Below are positions 49,589 to 59,090 of a stretch of 64,000 nt of DNA, piece by piece. The first letter of the stretch is position 1. Each line of letters starts with the position of its first letter. The position numbers and the translations under genes are program-made. This DNA is from Pseudomonas fluvialis (GTDB lineage Bacteria > Pseudomonadota > Gammaproteobacteria > Pseudomonadales > Pseudomonadaceae), in the NCBI RefSeq assembly GCF_002234375.1, contig NZ_NMQV01000001.1:91411-155410 (forward strand), in the 5' to 3' direction. Below the pieces are notes generated by a model. It was not told the DNA's origin. It saw only the letters and a list, made by a program, of their open reading frames with translations, and ran no database searches.

Positions 49589-49714
49589 ATGTTCCAGACC
49601 GTACTGATCGCCAACCGGGGTGACCAGCCGCAAAGCGGCGCAGCGACGCAGTCAAAGTGCCGGGTGGGTGCAGCCCGCCACGGCGATCTCGCCACGGAGG
49701 CTTCCCATGTTTGA
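49589..49714 (+). CDS. Small ORF repeating the urea carboxylase N-terminus (frameshifted duplicate)
   Basis: 41 residues, start ATG 49589 behind AGGAAGGG. The first 11 residues, MFQTVLIANRG, repeat the start of urea carboxylase (MFETVLIANRG at 49707); the rest (DQPQSGAATQSK...) is unrelated. The 118-base distance puts it one base out of frame. Its stop (49712-49714) overlaps the true start, so it could couple translation. Nucleotide differences between the copies are mostly synonymous. It could be a decayed copy or a functional leader. Confidence 0.55.
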   Translation: MFQTVLIANRGDQPQSGAATQSKCRVGAARHGDLATEASHV

Positions 49715-49750
49715 AACAGTCCTGATCGCCAACCGTGGCGAGATCGCCGT
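49680..49750. repeat. 18-bp inverted repeat around the urea carboxylase start
   Basis: ACGGCGATCTCGCCACGG (49680-49697) is the exact reverse complement of 49733-49750, which codes for residues 9-15 of urea carboxylase. The true start (49707) and its GGAGG lie between or at the edge of the arms. The RNA could fold across the start site. Confidence 0.75.
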
Positions 49751-52700
49751 TCGCGCCATCCGCACCCTCAAGCGCCTGGGCGTGACAAGCGTGGCGGTGT
49801 ATTCCGACGCCGACCGCAATGCCCAGCACGTGCGTGACGCCGACATCGCCATCGCCCTCGGCGGCGACAAGCCGGCCGACAGCTACCTGCGCATCGACAA
49901 GATTCTCGCCGCAGCAAAGGAAACCGGCGCCCAGGCCATCTACCCCGGCTACGGCTTTCTCTCCGAGAGCGCCGAGTTTGCCGAAGCCTGCGAGGCCGCC
50001 GGCATCGCCTTCGTCGGCCCGACTCCGACGCAGATCCGCGAATTCGGCCTCAAGCACCGCGCCCGCGAACTGGCCGGCGAGGCCCGAGTGCCGATGGCGC
50101 CGGGCACCGGCCTGCTGGACAGCCTGGAACAAGCCCTGGCCGCCGCCGAGAGCATCGGCTACCCGGTGATGCTCAAGACCACCGCCGGTGGGGGCGGCAT
50201 CGGCCTGACCCGCTGCGCCGACGCCGAAGCCCTGGCCAGCGCCTATGACAGCGTCAAGCGCATGGGCGAGCAATTCTTCAGCGATGCTGGGGTGTTCCTC
50301 GAACGCTTCGTCTACCAGGCCCGGCATGTCGAGGTACAGATCTTCGGTGACGGTACCGGCCGCGTCGTCGCCCTCGGCGAACGCGACTGCTCGCTGCAGC
50401 GGCGCAACCAGAAGGTGGTCGAGGAAACCCCGGCGCCCAACCTGCCGCAGGCTACCCGTGAGCGCCTGCATGCCGCCGCCGTGCAGCTCGGCGAGTCGGT
50501 TGCCTACCGCAGCGCCGGTACCGTGGAATTCATCTACGACGCCGCCCGCGACGACTTCTACTTTCTCGAAGTGAACACCCGCCTGCAGGTCGAGCACCCG
50601 GTCACCGAGGCCGTCACCGGCCTCGACCTGATCGAGTGCATGCTGCGCGTGGCAGCCGGCGACGAACTCGACTGGGCCGTACTGCGCCGCGCCCCGCAGG
50701 GCGCCGCCATCGAGGTGCGCCTCTACGCCGAGGACCCGCTGAAGAACTTCCAGCCCAGCCCCGGCGTGCTCAGCGAAGTGCACTTCCCCGACGATGTGCG
50801 CGTCGACGGCTGGGTCAGTACCGGCAGCGAAGTCTCGGCCTTCTACGACCCGATGATCGCCAAACTGATCGTGCATGGTGCCAGCCGCGATGAAGCCATC
50901 GCCAAGCTGCGCCGCGCGCTGGGCGAGACCCGCCTGCACGGCATCGCCAGCAACCTCGACTACCTGCGCCAGGTGGTGGCCGACGAGCGCTTCGCCAAGG
51001 GCGAGGTGTGGACCCGCCTGCTCGACGACTTCGCCTTCCACGCCCGGGTGATCGAGGTGATCGAGCCGGGCACCCACTCCAGCGTGCAGGACTACCCCGG
51101 CCGACTGGGTTACTGGGACATCGGCGTGCCGCCGTCCGGGCCGATGGACAACTTCGCCTTCCGCCTGGCCAACCGGATTGTCGGCAACCATGCCAGCGCC
51201 GCCGGCCTGGAGTTCACCCTGCAGGGCCCGACCCTGCGCTTTCACAGCGACACGCTGATTGCCCTGACCGGCGCCGACTGTCCGGCCAGCCTCGACGGCG
51301 AGCCGGTGGCCTACTGGCAGCCGATCACGGTCAAGGCCGGCCAGTTGCTCAAGCTAGGCCGTGCGACCAGCGGTTGCCGCACCTACCTGGCGGTGCGCAA
51401 CGGTCTGGATGTGCCGCTGTACCTGGGCAGCCGCTCGACCTTCGCCCTAGGCCAGTTCGGCGGGCATGCCGGGCGTACCCTGCGCCCGGCCGACATGCTG
51501 GCCATCTCCCAGCCCGAGTTGGCCGCCTGCACCACCCCAACCCCCGAGGCCCTGCCGCAGGCCGTCGACCCCAGCCTGATCCCGGTCTACGGCAACACCT
51601 GGGACATCGGCGTGCTCTATGGCCCGCATGGTGCACCGGACTTCTTCACGGCCGAGTCCATCGAGGCATTCTTCGCCGCCGAGTGGCAAGTGCACTACAA
51701 CTCCAACCGCCTCGGCGTGCGCCTGTCCGGGCCCAAGCCGAGCTGGGCCCGCGCCGACGGCGGCGAGGCCGGCCTGCACCCCTCCAACGTGCACGACTGC
51801 GAATACGCCATCGGCGCGATCAACTTCACCGGCGACTTCCCGGTGATCCTCACCCAGGACGGCCCGAGCCTGGGCGGTTTCGTCTGCCCGGTGACCATCG
51901 CCAAGGCCGAACTGTGGAAAGTCGGCCAGCTCAAGCCCGGCGACCGACTGCGCTTTCACCCCATCAGTTTCCAGCAGGCACAAAGCCTGGAGCAGGCGCA
52001 GCTGGGCAGCCTGCAGGCACTGGCTGCGGTCAGCGCAGTGAAACTGCCGGCGCCGAGCCTGCTTCCCGGCGCCAGCACCTCGGCCACCATCCTCGCCGAG
52101 CTGCCGGCAGCGGGCAGCCGGCCGCGCGTGGTCTATCGCCAGGCCGGCGATGCCTACATCCTCCTGGAATACGGCGACAACGTGCTCGACCTGGCCCTGC
52201 GCCTGCGCGTGCACCTGCTGATGGAAGCGCTCAAGGCCGCGCCACTGGCCGGCCTGGAAGAACTCGCCCCCGGTGTGCGCTCGCTGCAACTGCGCTATGA
52301 CAGCCGCGTGCTGCACCAGCAGGCGCTGCTCACCCGGCTGCTCGAACTGGAAGAACAACTCGGCGACGTCGCCAGCCTCAAGGTGCCGAGCCGTATCGTC
52401 CACCTGCCGATGGCCTTCGAGGACAGCGCCACGCTGGGAGCCGTGCAGCGCTACCGCGAAACGGTGCGCAGCGAGGCACCCTGGCTGCCGAACAACGTCG
52501 ACTTCATTCAACGCGCCAATGGTCTGGCCCATCGCGACGAGGTGAAGGACATCCTGTTCGACGCCAGCTACCTGATCCTCGGCCTCGGCGACGTCTACCT
52601 GGACGCCCCTTGCGCGGTACCGCTGGACCCGCGCCACCGCCTGCTCAGCTCCAAGTACAACCCGGCGCGCACCTACACCGCCGAAGGCACCGTGGGCATC

Positions 52701-53336
52701 GGCGGCATGTACATGTGCATCTACGGCATGGACTCGCCCGGCGGCTACCAGCTGGTCGGGCGCACCCTGCCGATCTGGAACAAGTTCGTGAAGAACGCCC
52801 AGTTCGCAGATGGCCAGCCCTGGCTGCTGCACTTCTTCGATCAGGTGCGCTTCTACCCGGTCAGTGAGGCCGAACTGGACGCGTTTCGCGAGGCCTTCCG
52901 CGAGGGCCGCGCGCAGATCCGCATCGAGCACGGCGAGTTCGATTTCGCCGAGTACCGGCATTTCCTCGCCGAGCACGCCGAGTCCATCGCGGACTTCCAG
53001 GCGCGACAGAAGGCCGCCTTCGAGGCCGAGGTGCAGCTGTGGCAGGACGATGATCCGGCCAGTGCCGCCCCGCAGGCCGTCATCGCCCAGGAGGAGCTGG
53101 ATCTGGACGGCCATCTGGTCAGCGCCGAGATGAGCGGCAGCGTGTGGAAAGTCCTGGTCGAGCCCGGCCAGCACGTCGAGGCCGGCGCCCCGCTGCTGGT
53201 GGTGGAAGCGATGAAGATGGAGCTGGCAGTCACTGCGCCGGTCGCCGGCACGGTCAAGGCCGTGCGCTGCGCCCCCGGCAAGGCGGTGACCCCCGGCGAT
53301 GCGCTGCTCCTGCTGACCCCCACCGAGGCCGCCTGA
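49707..53336 (+). CDS. Urea carboxylase (biotin-dependent)
   Basis: 1209 residues from ATG 49707 (GGAGG six bases upstream); a GTG frame from 49620 belongs to the duplicated leader. Order: biotin carboxylase domain (about 1-450, [16 protein letters not shown] and LKTTAGGGGIGLTR), carboxyltransferase parts of the KipA/AHS2 and KipI/AHS1 types (about 475-1040), and a biotinyl domain with K1170 in EAMKMEL. It converts urea, ATP and bicarbonate to allophanate, which AtzF hydrolyses. It replaces the nickel enzyme urease as a urea-degrading route. The stop is one base before the gntR start. Confidence 0.94.
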   Translation: MFETVLIANRGEIAVRAIRTLKRLGVTSVAVYSDADRNAQHVRDADIAIALGGDKPADSYLRIDKILAAAKETGAQAIYPGYGFLSESAEFAEACEAAGIAFVGPTPTQIREFGLKHRARELAGEARVPMAPGTGLLDSLEQALAAAESIGYPVMLKTTAGGGGIGLTRCADAEALASAYDSVKRMGEQFFSDAGVFLERFVYQARHVEVQIFGDGTGRVVALGERDCSLQRRNQKVVEETPAPNLPQATRERLHAAAVQLGESVAYRSAGTVEFIYDAARDDFYFLEVNTRLQVEHPVTEAVTGLDLIECMLRVAAGDELDWAVLRRAPQGAAIEVRLYAEDPLKNFQPSPGVLSEVHFPDDVRVDGWVSTGSEVSAFYDPMIAKLIVHGASRDEAIAKLRRALGETRLHGIASNLDYLRQVVADERFAKGEVWTRLLDDFAFHARVIEVIEPGTHSSVQDYPGRLGYWDIGVPPSGPMDNFAFRLANRIVGNHASAAGLEFTLQGPTLRFHSDTLIALTGADCPASLDGEPVAYWQPITVKAGQLLKLGRATSGCRTYLAVRNGLDVPLYLGSRSTFALGQFGGHAGRTLRPADMLAISQPELAACTTPTPEALPQAVDPSLIPVYGNTWDIGVLYGPHGAPDFFTAESIEAFFAAEWQVHYNSNRLGVRLSGPKPSWARADGGEAGLHPSNVHDCEYAIGAINFTGDFPVILTQDGPSLGGFVCPVTIAKAELWKVGQLKPGDRLRFHPISFQQAQSLEQAQLGSLQALAAVSAVKLPAPSLLPGASTSATILAELPAAGSRPRVVYRQAGDAYILLEYGDNVLDLALRLRVHLLMEALKAAPLAGLEELAPGVRSLQLRYDSRVLHQQALLTRLLELEEQLGDVASLKVPSRIVHLPMAFEDSATLGAVQRYRETVRSEAPWLPNNVDFIQRANGLAHRDEVKDILFDASYLILGLGDVYLDAPCAVPLDPRHRLLSSKYNPARTYTAEGTVGIGGMYMCIYGMDSPGGYQLVGRTLPIWNKFVKNAQFADGQPWLLHFFDQVRFYPVSEAELDAFREAFREGRAQIRIEHGEFDFAEYRHFLAEHAESIADFQARQKAAFEAEVQLWQDDDPASAAPQAVIAQEELDLDGHLVSAEMSGSVWKVLVEPGQHVEAGAPLLVVEAMKMELAVTAPVAGTVKAVRCAPGKAVTPGDALLLLTPTEAA

Positions 53337-53337
53337 C

Positions 53338-54060
53338 ATGCAACTGGTCAGCCCTGCCAGGACACCGCGCGAGCGCCCGGAGAATCTCGCCGAGCGCATC
53401 TACCAGCAGCTCAAGGACGACATCTTCGAGTTTCGCCTGCTGCCCGGTGATCGTTTCAGCGAAGGCGAGGTCGCCGAGCGCATGGCGGTCAGCCGTACGC
53501 CGGTGCGCCAGGCGCTCTATCGCCTGGAGCGCGAGGGTTACCTGGAGGTGTATTTCCGCAGCGGCTGGCAGGTGCGTCCGTTCGACTTTCACTACTTCGA
53601 GGAACTCTACGAGGTACGCATCGTGCTCGAACTGGAGGCCGTGCGGCGCCTCTGCGAGCGCGCTCCGGGCGAACTGCCTGCGCCCCTGGAAGCGCTGCGC
53701 CGCACCTGGCTGGTCGAGGAAAGCCAGCGCCTGCAGGACGGCCGTGCGGTGTCGCTGCTCGACGAGCGCTTCCACTGCCAACTGGTGGAAGCCACCGGCA
53801 ACCGCGAGATGGCCCGCCTGCATGCCGAGGTCAGCGAGAAGATCCGCATCATCCGGCGCCTGGACTTCACCCAGGGCCCGCGGGTGGCGGCGACCTACGC
53901 CGAACACGGACAGATCCTCGGCGCGATCCTCTCGCGGCGCAACGAAGAGGCCCAACGCCTGCTGCGCACCCACATCGAGGTGAGCAAGGCGGAAGTACGC
54001 AAGATCACCCTGCACATGCTGCACAGCGCCCGCCAGCGCAGTGCCGCGCCCCTTCCGTAG
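53338..54060 (+). CDS. GntR-family transcriptional regulator (FCD type)
   Basis: 240 residues. The N-terminal winged helix (residues about 18-82, ERIYQQLKDDIFEFRLLPGDRFSEGEVAERM...SRTPVRQALYRL) is followed by a helical FCD ligand domain (about 95-230) with histidines suited to metal or acid-ligand binding (DERFH and YAEHGQI). It starts one base after urea carboxylase and precedes urtA by 33 bp, so it probably controls the urea genes. The palindrome at 47729-47753 is a candidate operator. Confidence 0.88.
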   Translation: MQLVSPARTPRERPENLAERIYQQLKDDIFEFRLLPGDRFSEGEVAERMAVSRTPVRQALYRLEREGYLEVYFRSGWQVRPFDFHYFEELYEVRIVLELEAVRRLCERAPGELPAPLEALRRTWLVEESQRLQDGRAVSLLDERFHCQLVEATGNREMARLHAEVSEKIRIIRRLDFTQGPRVAATYAEHGQILGAILSRRNEEAQRLLRTHIEVSKAEVRKITLHMLHSARQRSAAPLP

Positions 54061-54093
54061 TACCCACACCATCCGTCACTGGAGAGCATCACC

Positions 54094-55359
54094 ATGCAAC
54101 GTCGCAAACTGATCAAGGCTCTGACCCTGTCCTCCGCCGTCGCCGCCATGGGGCTGTCGTGGACCATCCAGGCCGCCGAAACCATCAAGGTCGGCATCCT
54201 CCACTCACTGTCCGGCACCATGGCGATTTCCGAAACATCGCTCAAGGACATGGCGCTGATGACCATCGAGGAAATCAACGCCAAGGGCGGCGTACTCGGC
54301 AAGCAGCTGGAGCCGGTCGTCGTCGACCCGGCCTCCAACTGGCCGCTGTTCGCCGAGAAAGGCCGTCAACTGCTGACCCAGGACAAGGTCGCGGTGACCT
54401 TCGGTTGCTGGACCAGCGTGTCGCGCAAGTCCGTGCTGCCGGTCTACGAGGAGCTCAACGGCCTGCTGTTCTACCCCGTGCAGTACGAGGGTGAAGAGCT
54501 GTCAGCCAACGTGTTCTACACCGGCGCCGCACCTAACCAGCAAGCCATCCCGGCGGTGGAATACCTGATGAGCGAAGACGGCGGCGCGGCCAAGCGCTTC
54601 TTCCTGCTCGGTACCGACTATGTCTACCCGCGCACCACCAACAAGATCCTGCGCGCCTTCCTGATCAGCAAGGGCGTCGACGAGAAAGACATCGAGGAGG
54701 TCTACACCCCCTTCGGCCACAGCGACTACCAGACCATCGTGGCCAACATCAAGAAATTCGCCGCTGGCGGCAAGACCGCAGTGATCTCCACTGTCAACGG
54801 CGACTCCAACGTGCCCTTCTACAAGGAACTGGCCAACCAGGGCCTGGACGCCACCGAGGTACCCGTGGTGGCCTTCTCGGTGGGCGAGGAAGAACTGCGC
54901 GGCATCGATACCAAGCCGCTGGTCGGCCACCTGGCCGCCTGGAACTACTTCCAGTCGGTAGAAAACCCGGTCAACAGCGAGTTCGTCAGCAAGTGGAAGG
55001 CCTACGCCAAGGCCAAGAACCTGCCCGGCGCCGACAAGGCAGTGACCAATGACCCGATGGAAGCCACCTACGTCGGCATCCACATGTGGGCGCAGGCCGT
55101 GGAGAAGGCCGGCACTACGGATGTCGACAAAGTACGCACAGCTCTTTATGGACAGACCTTCGCCGCACCCAGTGGCTACACGCTGAAGATGGATGAAAGC
55201 AACCATCACCTGCACAAGCCGGTGATGATCGGCGAGATCCAGGAGGACGGGCAGTTCTCCGTGGTCTGGGAAACCGATGGACCGATCCGCGCACAGCCGT
55301 GGAGCCCGTTCATCGAAGGCAATGACCAGAAGCCGGATCACCCGGTGAAGAGCAACTGA
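54094..55359 (+). CDS. urtA: Urea ABC transporter substrate-binding protein UrtA
   Basis: 421 residues. The N-terminus (MQRRKLIKALTLSSAVAAMG...TIQAAE) is a signal peptide with twin arginines, possibly Tat-exported. The mature chain begins IKVGILHSLSGTMAISETSLKD, typical of UrtA/FmdD periplasmic binding proteins, and continues with VVVDPASNWPLFAEKGRQLL and FYPVQYEGEE. It binds urea in the periplasm and delivers it to UrtBC. A hairpin follows in the 149-bp gap to urtB. Confidence 0.95.
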   Translation: MQRRKLIKALTLSSAVAAMGLSWTIQAAETIKVGILHSLSGTMAISETSLKDMALMTIEEINAKGGVLGKQLEPVVVDPASNWPLFAEKGRQLLTQDKVAVTFGCWTSVSRKSVLPVYEELNGLLFYPVQYEGEELSANVFYTGAAPNQQAIPAVEYLMSEDGGAAKRFFLLGTDYVYPRTTNKILRAFLISKGVDEKDIEEVYTPFGHSDYQTIVANIKKFAAGGKTAVISTVNGDSNVPFYKELANQGLDATEVPVVAFSVGEEELRGIDTKPLVGHLAAWNYFQSVENPVNSEFVSKWKAYAKAKNLPGADKAVTNDPMEATYVGIHMWAQAVEKAGTTDVDKVRTALYGQTFAAPSGYTLKMDESNHHLHKPVMIGEIQEDGQFSVVWETDGPIRAQPWSPFIEGNDQKPDHPVKSN

Positions 55360-55372
55360 CGATACAAGCGTC

Positions 55373-55415
55373 GGGGGCTCGAGGCGGAGCGTGAACACAG
55401 CGCCTCGGCCTCCCG
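55373..55415 (+). terminator. Hairpin between urtA and urtB
   Basis: CGAGGCG (55380-55386) pairs with CGCCTCG (55401-55407), with extra GG pairs outside. There is no U-run. It probably protects the urtA message or lowers read-through into urtB, as is common behind binding-protein genes. Confidence 0.45.
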
Positions 55416-55508
55416 CGCCGCGTCAACCGTCAAAACGCTGCGGGCCGGGGAGTCAACCTCGCCCAGCCTGCAGCGCCTTCAATCGTCTCTCTCCTTCGAG
55501 GGCCACTC

Positions 55509-57077
55509 ATGCCCACTGCCCTTACCCGAATTCTGCTGAGCCTGCTGCTATTACTGCCGCTGGCCGTGTCGGCTGACGAGGCTGATGCCTTTGTCGCCGC
55601 CAATCCCGGCAAGCAGGCCGCATTGCTGCAGGCCTGGGCCGCCGCACCACAGCCTGAACGCCTGGCGCTGTTGCAGGCACTGCAACAGAACCGCATCGGC
55701 GGCGATACCGACAAGCGCGCCTTTATCGAGCAGGCTGGCACCTGGCAGGCCGCCGATGGCACAGCCACGGCCAATGGCACGCCGCGCAAGCTGCGCCTCA
55801 ATAACCGCCTGCGCGGCCTGCTCAGCGTAGCCCTGGCCAGTCATCAGCTACTCGATGCCGATAGCCGTTTGCGCCTGGCCGCCGCCCGCCAGCTACAACG
55901 CAACACGCCAGCGGCCCTGCTGCCCTGGCTGGAAAGCCGCCTGGCCGTAGAAAGCGATGAATCGGTGCAGGCTGCCCTGGCTCTGGCGCTGGCCAACCTG
56001 CAGCTGGCGGACACGGACCCGAGCGTACGCCTGGCCGCCGTACAACTGCTCGGCAAGACCGGTGACCCGCTGGCGCGCACCCGCCTGGAAGGCCTGCTGG
56101 GCGGCGAGGAACGCGACACGGCGGTGCGCGCCGCTGCCGAGCAGAGCCTGGCTCAGGTCAACAACCGACTGCTGCTCGGCGAACTGCTCGGCCAGGCGTT
56201 CAGCGGCCTGAGCCTGGGCAGCATCCTGCTGCTGGCGGCACTCGGCCTGGCCATCACCTTCGGCCTGCTCGGGGTGATCAATATGGCCCATGGCGAAATG
56301 CTCATGCTCGGTGCCTACACCACCTACGTGGTGCAGCTGCTGTTCCAGCGCCATGCCCCGGAAGCCCTGGCCCTCTACCCGCTGGCCGCCCTGCCGGTTG
56401 CCTTCCTGGTCACCGCCTGCATCGGCATGGCGCTGGAACGCACGGTGATTCGCCACCTGTATGGCCGCCCGCTGGAGACCCTGCTGGCCACCTGGGGCAT
56501 CAGCCTGATGCTGATCCAGCTGGTACGCGTCACCTTCGGTGCACAGAACGTCGAGGTGGCCAACCCGGCCTGGCTGTCTGGCGGCATACAAGTACTGCCC
56601 AACCTGATACTGCCTTACAACCGCCTGGTGATCATCGGCTTCGCCCTGTTTGTGGTGCTGCTCACCTGGCTGCTACTCAACAAGACCCGCCTGGGCCTTA
56701 ACGTGCGTGCCGTCACCCAGAACCGCAATATGGCGGCCTGCTGCGGCGTGCCAACGGGGCGGGTGGATATGCTCGCCTTCGGCCTGGGCTCGGGCATCGC
56801 CGGCCTCGGCGGCGTGGCCCTGAGCCAGATCGGCAACGTCGGGCCGGACCTGGGGCAGAACTACATCATCGACTCCTTCCTGGTGGTGGTGCTCGGCGGC
56901 GTCGGCCAACTGGCCGGCAGCGTGAGTGCCGCCTTCGGCCTGGGCGTGCTGAGCAAATTCCTCGAACCGCAGATCGGTGCCGTACTGGGCAAGATCCTCA
57001 TCCTTGCGCTGATCATTCTGTTTATCCAGAAGCGTCCGCAGGGCCTCTTCGCACTCAAGGGACGGGGGATCGACTGA
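55509..57077 (+). CDS. urtB: Urea ABC transporter permease UrtB
   Basis: 522 residues. A signal peptide and an extended HEAT-like periplasmic N-terminal region (about 20-225) precede the LivH-type permease domain (about 230-515), as in other UrtB proteins; for example GSILLLAALGLAITFGLLGVINMAHGEML. It overlaps urtC by one base (TGATG). Together with UrtC it forms the urea channel. Confidence 0.94.
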   Translation: MPTALTRILLSLLLLLPLAVSADEADAFVAANPGKQAALLQAWAAAPQPERLALLQALQQNRIGGDTDKRAFIEQAGTWQAADGTATANGTPRKLRLNNRLRGLLSVALASHQLLDADSRLRLAAARQLQRNTPAALLPWLESRLAVESDESVQAALALALANLQLADTDPSVRLAAVQLLGKTGDPLARTRLEGLLGGEERDTAVRAAAEQSLAQVNNRLLLGELLGQAFSGLSLGSILLLAALGLAITFGLLGVINMAHGEMLMLGAYTTYVVQLLFQRHAPEALALYPLAALPVAFLVTACIGMALERTVIRHLYGRPLETLLATWGISLMLIQLVRVTFGAQNVEVANPAWLSGGIQVLPNLILPYNRLVIIGFALFVVLLTWLLLNKTRLGLNVRAVTQNRNMAACCGVPTGRVDMLAFGLGSGIAGLGGVALSQIGNVGPDLGQNYIIDSFLVVVLGGVGQLAGSVSAAFGLGVLSKFLEPQIGAVLGKILILALIILFIQKRPQGLFALKGRGID

Positions 57078-58168
57078 TGACTCAAGCACTCAATCAAACG
57101 CTGCTGGCCCGCGCCACGGCCAAACTCGGCCCGCAGGTTTCGCTGGTTCTTGGCCTGCTGGTGCTGGCCATTCTCGTCGCCATGCCGCTGCTGCACCTGC
57201 TGCCGGCCGAGCACACCCTGCACATCTCGGCCTATAGCCTGACCCTGGTCGGCAAGATTCTCTGCTACGCCATCGTCGCTTTGGCACTGGATCTGGTGTG
57301 GGGCTATGCCGGCCTGCTGTCGCTGGGCCATGGCCTGTTCTTCGCCCTCGGCGGCTATGCCATGGGCATGTACCTGATGCGCCAAAGCGCCGGTGACGGA
57401 CTGCCGGCCTTCATGAGCTTCCTGGCCTGGACGGAGCTGCCCTGGTACTGGTACGGCACCTCGAGTTTTCTCTGGGCGATGTGCCTGGTGGTGCTGGCAC
57501 CTGGGCTGCTGGCCCTGGTGTTCGGTTTCTTCGCCTTCCGCTCGCGGATCAAGGGCGTGTACTTCTCGATCATGACCCAGGCGCTGACCTTTGCCGGCAT
57601 GCTGCTGTTCTATCGTAACGAAACCGGCTTCGGCGGCAACAACGGCTTTACCGGTTTTACCCGCATCCTCGGCTTCGACATCACCGCAACAGGCACGCGT
57701 GCCGCGTTGTTCCTGGCCACGCTGGTCGTGTTGCTGGGCAGTCTGTACCTGGGTTTTGTCCTGGCGCGCAGCAAGTTTGGCCGGGTGCTGACGGCACTGC
57801 GCGACGCGGAGAACCGCCTGATGTTCTGCGGCTACGACCCGCGCGGCTACAAGCTGTTTATCTGGGTACTGAGTGCGGTGCTCTGCGGGCTGGCCGGCGC
57901 GCTCTATGTGCCGCAGGTGGGCATCATCAATCCCGGCGAAATGTCGCCGACCAACTCCATCGAAGCCGCCGTCTGGGTGGCCCTGGGCGGGCGCGGCACG
58001 CTGCTTGGGCCACTCCTTGGCGCCGGTATCGTCAACGGCATGAAGAGCTGGTTCACCGTGGCGTTCCCCGAATACTGGCTATTCGCCCTGGGCGCACTGT
58101 TCATCCTGGTCACCCTGTTCCTGCCCAAAGGCGTGGTAGGCCTGCTACGCAAGGAGCCCACCCCATGA
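57077..58168 (+). CDS. urtC: Urea ABC transporter permease UrtC
   Basis: 363 residues, LivM-type permease with about nine to ten helices. The signature LVWGYAGLLSLGHGLFFALGGYAMGMYL is at about residues 74-101, and the conserved EAAVWVALGGRGTLLGPLLGA lies near 295-315. It overlaps both urtB (1 base) and urtD (4 bases), so the operon is tightly coupled. Confidence 0.94.
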   Translation: MTQALNQTLLARATAKLGPQVSLVLGLLVLAILVAMPLLHLLPAEHTLHISAYSLTLVGKILCYAIVALALDLVWGYAGLLSLGHGLFFALGGYAMGMYLMRQSAGDGLPAFMSFLAWTELPWYWYGTSSFLWAMCLVVLAPGLLALVFGFFAFRSRIKGVYFSIMTQALTFAGMLLFYRNETGFGGNNGFTGFTRILGFDITATGTRAALFLATLVVLLGSLYLGFVLARSKFGRVLTALRDAENRLMFCGYDPRGYKLFIWVLSAVLCGLAGALYVPQVGIINPGEMSPTNSIEAAVWVALGGRGTLLGPLLGAGIVNGMKSWFTVAFPEYWLFALGALFILVTLFLPKGVVGLLRKEPTP

Positions 58169-59004
58169 AGACCACTCCCCTGGCCCCCACGCTGCTGCCG
58201 GCACACCTGATTCCCGGTGCGGCGCTGGATACAGGCAAGACCGTCGGCAAGGGCGTCAATGTCCGTCATGGCACGCTGCTCACCCTGGAGGACATCAATG
58301 TCAGCTTCGATGGCTTCCAGGCGCTGACCGACCTGACGCTGTATATCGGCGTGGGTGAACTGCGCTGCATCATCGGCCCCAACGGCGCTGGCAAGACGAC
58401 CCTGATGGACGTGATCACCGGCAAGACCCGCCCGGACAGCGGCACGGCCTACTTCGGTGAGCAGTACGATCTGACCACCATGAGCGAAGTGCAGATCGCC
58501 CAGGCCGGCATCGGTCGCAAGTTCCAGAAGCCCACGGTGTTCGAGGCCCTCTCGGTGTTCGAGAACCTGGAACTGGCGCAAAAGGCCAACAAATCGGTGT
58601 GGGCCAGCCTGCGCGCGCGCCTGTCAGGCGAGCAGAAAGAGCGCATCGACGAGGTGCTGCAGACCATCCGCCTGGAGGCCTCGCGCCACCGACCGGCCGG
58701 CCTGTTGTCCCACGGCCAGAAGCAGTTTCTGGAAATCGGCATGCTGCTGATGCAGGAGCCGCACCTGCTGCTGCTCGACGAGCCGGTAGCGGGCATGACC
58801 GACGCCGAGACCGAATTCACCGCCGAGCTGTTCAAGTCCCTGGCCCGCCAGCACGCCCTGATGGTGGTGGAACATGACATGGGCTTTGTCGGCTCGATCG
58901 CCGACCACGTCAGCGTGCTGCATCAGGGCCGCGTGCTGGCCGAAGGTTCGCTGGAGCAGGTACAGAACGACGAACGCGTCATCGAGGTTTATCTGGGGCG
59001 ATAA
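58165..59004 (+). CDS. urtD: Urea ABC transporter ATPase UrtD
   Basis: 279 residues, slightly longer than most LivG-type ATPases because of about 30 extra N-terminal residues. Walker A GPNGAGKT starts at residue 71. The signature loop is SHGQKQFLEIGMLL and Walker B is LLLLDEPVAGM. The frame contains no alternative start that better fits a ribosome-binding site. It powers import with UrtE. Confidence 0.94.
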   Translation: MKTTPLAPTLLPAHLIPGAALDTGKTVGKGVNVRHGTLLTLEDINVSFDGFQALTDLTLYIGVGELRCIIGPNGAGKTTLMDVITGKTRPDSGTAYFGEQYDLTTMSEVQIAQAGIGRKFQKPTVFEALSVFENLELAQKANKSVWASLRARLSGEQKERIDEVLQTIRLEASRHRPAGLLSHGQKQFLEIGMLLMQEPHLLLLDEPVAGMTDAETEFTAELFKSLARQHALMVVEHDMGFVGSIADHVSVLHQGRVLAEGSLEQVQNDERVIEVYLGR

Positions 59005-59017
59005 CGCCGAATAAAGC

Positions 59018-59062
59018 GCTGCAGGCTGGACGAGGACGTCCGTTTTCCGTCCGGCCTCGAGC
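59018..59062. repeat. Degenerate inverted repeat between urtD and urtE (copy 3)
   Basis: GCTGCAGGCTGGACGA (59018-59033) and CCGTCCGGCCTCGAGC (59047-59062) resemble the arms of the purH-flanking repeats with several substitutions. It is a weaker hairpin in an 86-bp gap within the urt operon. Confidence 0.45.
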
Positions 59063-59090
59063 CTTCCGCGGTTTGCAAAGGAAAAGAGCC

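Noticed and set aside
49545..51245. 566-codon minus-strand frame, and a similar one at 51447-53399
   Set aside because: Both are antisense to urea carboxylase, which has all its domains in frame.
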